NCBI GenBank assembly: GCA_036477795.1 | Contig: JAZGDL010000014.1 | Location: 1-14,940 of the forward strand | Source: JAZGDL01 sp036477795 | GTDB lineage: Bacteria > Planctomycetota > Phycisphaerae > UBA1845 | DNA length: 14,940 nt | Reading direction: 5' to 3' | In this document: positions 7,570 through 13,819 of the stretch, piece by piece | Position numbering within the stretch: position 1 is the first letter of the stretch | Layout of the letters: each line of letters starts with the position of its first letter | Notes under the pieces: model-generated | Database searches by the model: none | What the model was told of the DNA's origin: nothing | The model's input: only the letters and a program-made list of their open reading frames with translations | Program-made: the position numbers and the translations under genes

Positions 7570-9360
7570 GTGATCTCATACACACCGAATGGCGTATACG
7601 GTACGGATTGCGTCAAGGCATTACGTTCGCTACCGGCCGGCTCGGTAGACCTTGTCTTTGCTGATCCGCCGTTCAACATCGGATACGAATACGATGAATA
7701 CAAAGACCGAAAGGACAGCAGGGCTTATCAGGATTGGACTCGAAAGTGGATGAAGGGAGTTGCTGACGTGCTCAAGCCCGACGGCACGTTCTGGCTGGCC
7801 ATCGGCGACGAGTACGCGGCTGAGCTGAAGCTTATCGCCCAAGGTGAAATGGGATTCGTGACTCGAAGTTGGGTGATCTGGTACTACACCTTTGGCGTTA
7901 ATTGCAAAAGGAAATTCAATCGCAGCCACGCCCATCTGTTCCATTTCGTGAAGGATCCGAAACAGTTCACTTTCAACGCTGCCGAGATACGGGTTCCCTC
8001 AGCCAGGATGCTGGTGTATGCGGATCGACGTGCCAACCCCGATGGTCGACTTCCTGATGATACGTGGATTCTCCGGCCGCAGGATCTTCAAGATGGTTTT
8101 ATAGAGGATCAAGACGTGTGGTACTTCCCTCGCGTTTGCGGAACGTTCAAGCAACGGGCCGGGTGGCACGGATGCCAGATGCCCGAGCTACTACTGGATC
8201 GCGTGATTCGTACCAGTTCCCATCCGGGCGATGTTGTCATGGACCCGTTCGCAGGGTCAGGAACGACGTTGGCCGTCGCAAAGAAGCTGCACAGGAAATG
8301 GATCGGATTCGAGATTTCAAAGCGCTACGTGAAGCAAATCAACGATAGGCTGAGCTGTATTAGACCGGGTGACTCCGCTGACGGCGAGGAAGATCCCCGT
8401 ACAAGTGCACCGCAAACCCCGTTGACTTCTCCCGCTCAACGTCGCCGCGCAAGAGGTCGTCGAAGCTGTCAGCAGACACGCACCGAGAAGGAAGATAGTC
8501 GCATTACGTTCCGCGACGAAGTATCGAAAAAATGTGCCCAGATTGCTGCGGGGAATGGCGAATTCGCGACCGCTCTAACTTACGCATTCATTACATCAAG
8601 CGACGGTTTCTCCATTGACCGTATGCTTACGGACCCCGGCCTCGATAAGCGGTTTCATGAGGTCTGTCACAACCTTGGCATCCCAGGCAGCGAAACCAGT
8701 TGGAATGTGCAGCTTCTGGCTCTGCGAAAAACGGGTCGATTACAAGGTTTGCCTCGGCGGCGGCGCACATCGATTCCCTGGGATGATTTGGATCAGTTTG
8801 TTTTCGCAAGCGAGATCGCCTGGCAGCTCCTCGCAGAACAACGCAAGACCTCGCTCGACGGCATTCTCTGCAATCCTGGGTTGGCATTAGAATTCGACCG
8901 AATCGCTGAACGATTCGCTCCAGGGTGGTCTCCATTTCATTACCGATGGGGTGCACTTACCCTTCGGAAGAAGGCGAAAGAGAAGAGAAAGAGTGCAGAG
9001 AAGTTGCCCCGGCCTCTAAGTCGGAGATCTTTTGCAAGGCAGTCGCTCGCGACAGAGAAACTTGGCGAGATACCAATAGATGGCGGGCTCTACCTCCTAA
9101 AGGCGGCCGATCAGAATCTATATCTTGGGGAAACGAGTGTTTTGAGACGGAGGCTTGAGAATCAATGCGGCAGTCTGGACAGCTTCTTGGAATCTCTTGG
9201 CCGCAACGACGTTTGCATGTCGGATGTCCGAATACGTCTATTGCCTCTAGGGGGATTCAACAGGGAGACTCGCTGGGGAATGCAATTCCAAGCTTTGGAT
9301 CGTCTTGGTAGCAAGCGGCCACGTGTCAACTACTTTGGGCAAGTTGATGACGCAGCATAG
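7570..9360 (+). CDS. DNA methyltransferase fused to tandem repeats and a GIY-YIG domain
   Basis: The 596-residue protein has three parts. Residues 1 to about 265 are a beta-class amino-DNA methyltransferase (N6-adenine or N4-cytosine): catalytic DPPF at 32-35 precedes the AdoMet-binding DPFAGSGTT at 225-233, followed by WIGFEISKRYV. Residues about 266-325 are a basic, probably flexible linker. Two 60-residue repeats follow (332-391 and 412-471), aligning without gaps; they share S-(I/L)-D, PGL, F and an LRK end. I do not recognise this repeat; DNA target recognition is a guess. Residues about 503-596 resemble a GIY-YIG nuclease domain: GLYLL (506-510), LYLGET (517-522), an arginine-rich helix and a closing PRVNYFG. 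No clear metal-binding glutamate is seen; glutamines lie where I expect it. The layout suggests a one-chain modification-restriction enzyme. The methyltransferase call is firm, the nuclease activity is not. Confidence 0.88.
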   Translation: MISYTPNGVYGTDCVKALRSLPAGSVDLVFADPPFNIGYEYDEYKDRKDSRAYQDWTRKWMKGVADVLKPDGTFWLAIGDEYAAELKLIAQGEMGFVTRSWVIWYYTFGVNCKRKFNRSHAHLFHFVKDPKQFTFNAAEIRVPSARMLVYADRRANPDGRLPDDTWILRPQDLQDGFIEDQDVWYFPRVCGTFKQRAGWHGCQMPELLLDRVIRTSSHPGDVVMDPFAGSGTTLAVAKKLHRKWIGFEISKRYVKQINDRLSCIRPGDSADGEEDPRTSAPQTPLTSPAQRRRARGRRSCQQTRTEKEDSRITFRDEVSKKCAQIAAGNGEFATALTYAFITSSDGFSIDRMLTDPGLDKRFHEVCHNLGIPGSETSWNVQLLALRKTGRLQGLPRRRRTSIPWDDLDQFVFASEIAWQLLAEQRKTSLDGILCNPGLALEFDRIAERFAPGWSPFHYRWGALTLRKKAKEKRKSAEKLPRPLSRRSFARQSLATEKLGEIPIDGGLYLLKAADQNLYLGETSVLRRRLENQCGSLDSFLESLGRNDVCMSDVRIRLLPLGGFNRETRWGMQFQALDRLGSKRPRVNYFGQVDDAA

Positions 9361-9458
9361 CCACGTACCATCCGCGAAGGAAAACGATGTGAGGGCAGTC
9401 GCAACGATGGTGATGGCTTGCAGACTTCTTGAAGGTTGCGAAGTCAACCCCGGCAATC

Positions 9459-9812
9459 ATGACCGTCGCTGAGGAATCATTACACTTTAGCCGCTATTTT
9501 GAGGCCGAGCTCCTGGTTGAACTGATGCTGCGGTTCTGGAAGCATCCGTACGCGGAAGACTCCGAATTCAGAAACTCAATGATTGAGAACGCGCACGAGG
9601 TACTTCAAAGGGCGGTCTCAGGCGAACACCTCATCGAAGGGGTGCCGCCGAACGACATGAATCTGGTGGTCGCTGTGTGGTACGCCGAATGGTCAACCGT
9701 GTCGAACCAGACGAACGAGGACCCGAGCGGGGAACGTGCCAGGTGGCTCAACGACGTGCGGTCCGCCCTACCCTCGTGCTTTTGCCGGCAGAATGAGTTA
9801 CCACCTGGTTAG
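9459..9812 (+). CDS. small protein of unknown function
   Basis: A 117-residue acidic protein that I do not recognise. It is predicted mostly helical (FSRYFEAELLVELMLRFW, then MIENAHEVLQRAVSG) with several tryptophans in the second half and no signal peptide, membrane segment or catalytic motif. It starts 98 bases after the fusion-gene stop, on the same strand and with similar base use, so it may belong to the same island. The start is uncertain: no good ribosome binding site precedes ATG 9459, and a TTG at 9429 would add ten residues. A 41-codon reading frame (9347-9472) overlaps both genes and could couple their translation. An accessory or immunity-like role is speculation. Confidence 0.5.
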   Translation: MTVAEESLHFSRYFEAELLVELMLRFWKHPYAEDSEFRNSMIENAHEVLQRAVSGEHLIEGVPPNDMNLVVAVWYAEWSTVSNQTNEDPSGERARWLNDVRSALPSCFCRQNELPPG

Positions 9813-9890
9813 AGACGGAACCCAACTGGCCTTGCACATCTTCTCGGCGTCGCCTTTGGGCTGCCACATCGCGCGCAAGTAGAACACTCG

Positions 9891-9993
9891 CGTTCTCGGC
9901 ACGCCGCTTCTCTGTCAACTCCGCCCGCGCCTGGGCCTCGATCTGGGCAGCCTGAGCCGCCAACGCGCGATCCTCTGCCGACGGGTGTGCCGG
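9891..9993 (-). pseudogene. fragment of a second SprA-related gene
   Basis: Read on the minus strand, this segment encodes PAHPSAEDRALAAQAAQIEA and a further stretch ending KRRAEN, clearly matching the C-terminal third of the intact gene at 1745-2383 (PAHPSAQDRTVAAQAAQIEA). Similarity at the DNA level is also high. It has no HExxH part: a TGA stop lies in frame two codons before the match, and similarity ends abruptly there. Past the match the frame runs on into unrelated sequence antisense to the small island gene. It is a truncated paralogue or the broken remnant of a gene disrupted next to the island. Confidence 0.75.
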
Positions 9994-10140
9994 TCATGCA
10001 ACAAGTCCCCCAACGATGGATGAAGATAGGACGGCATTGCAGCCGACCCCAGGCCGGGATATGATTCGCCGACCCGTGCGATGCCTTTCGTGCGTTCCCG
10101 AGGTTGGCGAAAAACGCGCGGATCGGCCTTTGGGCGGAAT

Positions 10141-10188
10141 ACTCGGCAGGAGCCTCGCACTCCCACTCGGCAGGAGCCTCACTCTCCC
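10141..10188. repeat. two tandem 24-bp repeats before the ABC exporter
   Basis: Units 10141-10164 and 10165-10188 both begin ACTCGGCAGGAGCCTC and end in CCC, differing only in the stretch just before it. If translation began at the upstream TTG 10104, the units would encode the odd AGASHSHSAGASLS stretch, which argues for the ATG at 10206. Confidence 0.7.
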
Positions 10189-10205
10189 GCTACCCCAGTG
10201 CACGT

Positions 10206-12377
10206 ATGGACCACCTCCTCATTGACGCCAACGATCGTACCCGGGCCAAGAAGGTGCCGCTCGCCTCGCCGGCCTTCGCGAGGATGCTGCGCACCGTGGT
10301 TCCCCACCGCCGCATCGTCATCACCGGCGTACTGGTGTCGATCGTCTACGCCATGCTGCACTCGGTGAGCATCCTCGGGGCCTTGCCGATCCTCAAGGTG
10401 CTGCTGGAAGAGGAAGGACTGCACGGGTGGGCGGATCGGTCGATGGCCGGTGCCCGTACGGGGCTGCACCTGGCGGTCCGTGACGCCGGCGCCGACGACA
10501 CCGCCGCCCCGGCGCTGGTGGTGGTCAAGACCGCAGCCGATTCGGAACTTCATGCCCAGGGCTTACGCCCCGGCCACCAGATCGTAACGCTTGATGGTGC
10601 GCCCGTGCCGCCTCGAGAATGGCTGCGGCGGGTGGCCTCCGCGGACGGCGCACAGCCCATCCATTTCCAAACGTCGACAGCCGGGCACCAGGCCGGCGCC
10701 GAGTCCGCGGTTGACTACCACGTCGTTCCGGCCGGCGCTGCGTGGCAACTGCGTACGGCTTATCGATTGACCGGGCTGATCCCCCGTGACACGACGCAAA
10801 GTGCTCGAATCACGGCCCTCAAATACGTCTTGACGGCGGTGATTATTCTTGTGATCGCAGCCAACCTGTGTCGCTTCGCGGGCGAGTATCTGGTGCGCCT
10901 CGGCGTGTTGCGAGCCATGATGGACCTGAGGCGGGCGCTTTACAAAAAGGTGCTTCGGCTTCCCATGTCATCCTTCACCCGCGACACCGGCGACATGGTG
11001 ACGCGGTTCGTGCAGGACATTCAAGAGGTGCAGCGCGGGTTGATGTCGCTGTTCGGAAAGACCCTGCGTGAACCGTTCAAAGCGGCTTTTATCCTGATGG
11101 CGGCGTTCGCGCTGGATTGGCGCATCACGCTTACCATGGTCGTGGTCGGCCCGCCGGCCATGCTCCTCTTCTGGAAGACCGGCACCTCGATCAAGAAGGC
11201 CAACAAGAAGCTGCTCCGCGGTTTCGGAGCCATGCTGGGAGTCCTCTCGAGAACCCTGAACTCGATAAACATCGTAAAAGCCTACACCACGGAGAATGTC
11301 GAGCGCCGGCGGCTGTGGCGCGTGGACCGCAAGATGTTCCGGCAGCATCTGAAGATCATTCGTCTGGAGGCTATGATCAGCCCGCTGCTGGAGGTGCTCG
11401 GCGTCATTGTGGTTTCGGGCGTCACCTTGTGGCTGGGGTCGCGGGTGATCAGCCGGCAGATCGATCCCGCCACCTTCGGCTCCCTGGTCTTCATTCTAGC
11501 CATGCTCTTTGATCCGCTGCGCAAACTGGCTGACGTCTACACGCGGATCATGCGCAGCGCCGCCGGGGCGGACCGGCTGTTCGAATTGCTGGACGCAAAG
11601 GAGGAGAGCGAACTACACGCCGGCACCCACGTCGTCGAGTCGCTGCAGTCCGAAATCGAATACCGTGACGTAAGTTTCACCTACCCCGAAGCCGACCAGC
11701 CGGCGCTCAGCCGGGTCAGTCTAACCGTGCGCCAAGGTGAGACCGTCGCCCTGGTGGGCCGCAACGGCTCCGGCAAGACCACGCTGGTGAATCTGCTGGC
11801 CCGATTCTACGATCCACAGCAAGGCAGCATTCTGATCGACGGCGTCGACCTCCGCGAGATCACGCTGAGGAGTCTGCGAAAGCTGATCGGGCTGGTCACC
11901 CAGGAGACGGTGGTCTTTCCCATCTCCCTGGCTGACAACATCGCCTACGGTTCTCGCAACGGCAGCTTGGAATCCGTCGTTGACGCTGCCCGCCGGGCCT
12001 ACGCCGACGAATTCATCCGCCAGACACCCCAGGGTTACGACACCATCCCCGGCGAAATGGGCAAGACCCTTTCCGGCGGGCAGAGACAGCGCATCGCCAT
12101 CGCCCGGGCCATCTTGCGTGACGCTCCCATCCTGATCTTCGACGAAGCCACCAGCCAGATCGACTCCGAATCCGAGCAGAAGATCCAGGCGGCGGTCAAG
12201 CAGTTCGCCCATGACCGCACCACCATCATCATCGCCCACCGCCTGAGCACCATCCGCTTCGCCGATCGCATCGTGGTACTCGAAGCCGGCCGCATCATCG
12301 ACACCGGCAACCACGACGAACTGCTGCAGCGCTGCAAGCTCTACCACGGACTTTGCGAAACACAGCTCCTGGGCTAA
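10206..12377 (+). CDS. MsbA-type ABC exporter with PDZ-like insertion
   Basis: A 723-residue half-transporter: one chain with a membrane domain and an ATPase, expected to form a homodimer in the inner membrane. TM1 is about 36-66. A periplasmic insertion (about 70-200) follows, containing a PDZ-like segment (SELHAQGLRPGHQIVTLDGAPV, roughly 113-134). TM2 starts near 206, and the remaining helices run to about 435. The ATPase is complete: Walker A GRNGSGKT (518-525), Q-loop Q566, signature LSGGQ (622-626), Walker B ILIFDE with catalytic E647, and H678. Fold and sequence style fit MsbA-like lipid or peptide exporters; the substrate is unknown. The first loop is much longer than in MsbA. ATG 10206 has no clear ribosome binding site, so the start is less certain. 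It converges on the ketoacyl synthase operon. Confidence 0.93.
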   Translation: MDHLLIDANDRTRAKKVPLASPAFARMLRTVVPHRRIVITGVLVSIVYAMLHSVSILGALPILKVLLEEEGLHGWADRSMAGARTGLHLAVRDAGADDTAAPALVVVKTAADSELHAQGLRPGHQIVTLDGAPVPPREWLRRVASADGAQPIHFQTSTAGHQAGAESAVDYHVVPAGAAWQLRTAYRLTGLIPRDTTQSARITALKYVLTAVIILVIAANLCRFAGEYLVRLGVLRAMMDLRRALYKKVLRLPMSSFTRDTGDMVTRFVQDIQEVQRGLMSLFGKTLREPFKAAFILMAAFALDWRITLTMVVVGPPAMLLFWKTGTSIKKANKKLLRGFGAMLGVLSRTLNSINIVKAYTTENVERRRLWRVDRKMFRQHLKIIRLEAMISPLLEVLGVIVVSGVTLWLGSRVISRQIDPATFGSLVFILAMLFDPLRKLADVYTRIMRSAAGADRLFELLDAKEESELHAGTHVVESLQSEIEYRDVSFTYPEADQPALSRVSLTVRQGETVALVGRNGSGKTTLVNLLARFYDPQQGSILIDGVDLREITLRSLRKLIGLVTQETVVFPISLADNIAYGSRNGSLESVVDAARRAYADEFIRQTPQGYDTIPGEMGKTLSGGQRQRIAIARAILRDAPILIFDEATSQIDSESEQKIQAAVKQFAHDRTTIIIAHRLSTIRFADRIVVLEAGRIIDTGNHDELLQRCKLYHGLCETQLLG

Positions 12378-12398
12378 CGGTGCAGCACAACAAGTGCT

Positions 12399-12422
12399 GG
12401 TGCGAGAATCCTTTCTCGCACC
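12399..12422. terminator. hairpin in the exporter/ketosynthase convergent junction
   Basis: GGTGCGAGAA (12399-12408), a TCCT loop and TTCTCGCACC (12413-12422) form a perfect 10-bp stem, 21 bases after the exporter stop. The arms are identical to those of the hairpin at 1714. A terminator role fits the position, but there is no T tract. Confidence 0.55.
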
Positions 12423-12430
12423 CATCCGCT

Positions 12431-12448
12431 ACGGGAGTCCCTTCCCGT
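12431..12448. repeat. shorter hairpin of the same type
   Basis: ACGGGA (12431-12436) and TCCCGT (12443-12448) form a 6-bp stem around GTCCCT, extendable by a T-G and a C-G pair. The central pattern (G-R-G-A-R-TCCCTTC) resembles the neighbouring 24-bp hairpins, suggesting a divergent member. Confidence 0.4.
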
Positions 12449-12464
12449 GGCCCGCCAAGAAGGG

Positions 12465-12488
12465 GGACCGAGAAGGGATTCTCGGTCC
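12465..12488. terminator. hairpin before the end of the ketosynthase operon
   Basis: GGACCGAGAA (12465-12474), GGGA loop and TTCTCGGTCC (12479-12488) form a perfect 10-bp stem, 22 bases beyond the ketosynthase stop codon. Its arms differ from the other copies at paired positions only. It may help end leftward transcription. Confidence 0.55.
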
Positions 12489-12510
12489 AGCGTGACCTTT
12501 CGCTGTAGTG

Positions 12511-13785
12511 CTAATCCACACGCCGGAAGAGTGTGGCGGCGTCGTGGCCGGTGAATCCCGTTGAGAGCTTCAGCAGTGATTTGATCTCGCGTTCTTGTGG
12601 CTCCGTGACCAACGGGATGGGGAGCTGATGGCATTTGGCATCGGTGTAACGCGTGGCGGGGATGAGGCGGTGGCGCATGGATAGCAGGGCAGCGGACAGC
12701 TCCACTAGCACGCCCGCAGCCAGCAGATGGCCGACAGCGGGTTTGAAGGCGGTGGCCACGGCGTGGGCGGCGTGTTTTCCGATCGCCTCCTTCAAGCAGG
12801 CTGCTTCATATCCGTCCGAGAGGGGCGCGGCTGCACCGTGCGGTACGACCAGGTCGATCTTCTCGCCGGATGCTTCGCACAGCCGCAACGTTCGGCTGAT
12901 AACGCCGGACAAGCGCTTCGCTCGCACATCGGGAATGGACTGCTTCCACCCCTGTTGGGCAAACGCCCCGCCGACGTACTGGGCGTAAGGTTGCACGCCG
13001 CGCCGGGCTGCGGACTCGCTCGATTCCACCACCAGGCCGGCGGCCCCTTCACCGCAAAAGAACCCAGCCGGCTCCTGGCTGAACGGTCGCATGGTGCCGT
13101 CGGTGGAATACAGCCCCAGCTTGCGGAACCACTCCATTCGCACACCGGTCTCGAAGGCTTCGCCGCCGGCGATAATCATGATGTCAGCAGCCCCGCTGCG
13201 GATGTGCTGGGCGGCCACCTCCAGCGCGAAAGCGCCGGATGAACAGGCGTTGTGAACACTGGTCGAGAATCCGTGGAAGCCGAACGCCTTGGCCATGGCG
13301 TGGACGTACATGAAACTCTGAGATTTGTAGAAATAAGGAGCCAGCATCTCGTACAGGCCGACCGGACCCGCGTCCGGGGCGGCAGACATGGCGCAGGTCT
13401 CGAACATCATGGCGACGGCCCGCTCCATACCCGGCGCCTCAAAAGCCTGAATGACGCCGATAGAGTTGTCATCGCGATCGTATTCCAGACGGGCGTCCTT
13501 TAGCGCCAGGTCGACGGCAGCCAGCGCGTACCCCAGATCGCGATAACCCCCATAGTCGTTTTGTTCAAGAAACTCCCGGTGGGCGGTGGTGGCGCCCGAC
13601 GCGTCGTCCATCGACGCGAGATAGAACTCGTCTTCCCGGCCCAGATCCACCGGCAGCCGGCGCCGCTTAACGCTCGATTTGCCGCCGGTCAAGCCCCGCC
13701 AGAACGCGTCGTTGCCCACGCCGATCGACGTCACCGGGCCCAGCCCGGTGATGACCACTTCTCGTTTCGTCGTTCTATCCATCAT
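12511..13785 (-). CDS. beta-ketoacyl-ACP synthase, divergent FabF-like
   Basis: A 424-residue thiolase-fold condensing enzyme: it extends an acyl chain held on the active cysteine with a malonyl unit on acyl carrier protein. The N-terminus VVITGLGPVTSIGVG is typical. The catalytic residues are present: C181 in NACSSG, H316 in PHGAAAPLSD (instead of the usual HGTGT) and K348/H353 in KPAVGHLLAAG. The C-terminal glycine loop is altered (STGFTGHDAA instead of NSFGFGGxNxx). These changes mark it as a specialised paralogue, not the housekeeping FabF. It lies 34 bases downstream of another ketosynthase on the same strand, so the pair is probably cotranscribed. The start is ATG 13785 or the adjacent ATG 13782; no strong ribosome binding site is visible. 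Family is confident, product unknown. Confidence 0.9.
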   Translation of the reverse strand: MMDRTTKREVVITGLGPVTSIGVGNDAFWRGLTGGKSSVKRRRLPVDLGREDEFYLASMDDASGATTAHREFLEQNDYGGYRDLGYALAAVDLALKDARLEYDRDDNSIGVIQAFEAPGMERAVAMMFETCAMSAAPDAGPVGLYEMLAPYFYKSQSFMYVHAMAKAFGFHGFSTSVHNACSSGAFALEVAAQHIRSGAADIMIIAGGEAFETGVRMEWFRKLGLYSTDGTMRPFSQEPAGFFCGEGAAGLVVESSESAARRGVQPYAQYVGGAFAQQGWKQSIPDVRAKRLSGVISRTLRLCEASGEKIDLVVPHGAAAPLSDGYEAACLKEAIGKHAAHAVATAFKPAVGHLLAAGVLVELSAALLSMRHRLIPATRYTDAKCHQLPIPLVTEPQEREIKSLLKLSTGFTGHDAATLFRRVD

Positions 13786-13819
13786 TGGGAGTTCGGCCCG
13801 CTTTGCGAGAATGGCGCAG

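Larger units (their letters stand above)
9813..10205. other. 393-bp non-coding stretch with gene remnant and repeats
   Basis: This stretch between the small island gene and the ABC exporter holds an SprA-like gene fragment (9891-9993, minus strand) and a two-copy 24-bp tandem repeat (10141-10188). The part in between (about 9994-10140) shows no recognisable gene. No convincing promoter or ribosome binding site for the exporter was found. Confidence 0.6.

Noticed and set aside
9347..9472. A 41-codon reading frame (ATG overlapping the fusion-gene stop) that might be a separate small gene or the frameshifted start of the 117-residue protein.
   Set aside because: No clear ribosome binding site, short, no recognisable family; the downstream protein looks complete without it. 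It could still couple translation.
13803..13812. TTGCGAGAAT between the two ketosynthases, resembling half of the hairpin family.
   Set aside because: There is no matching second arm, so it cannot be told from chance similarity.
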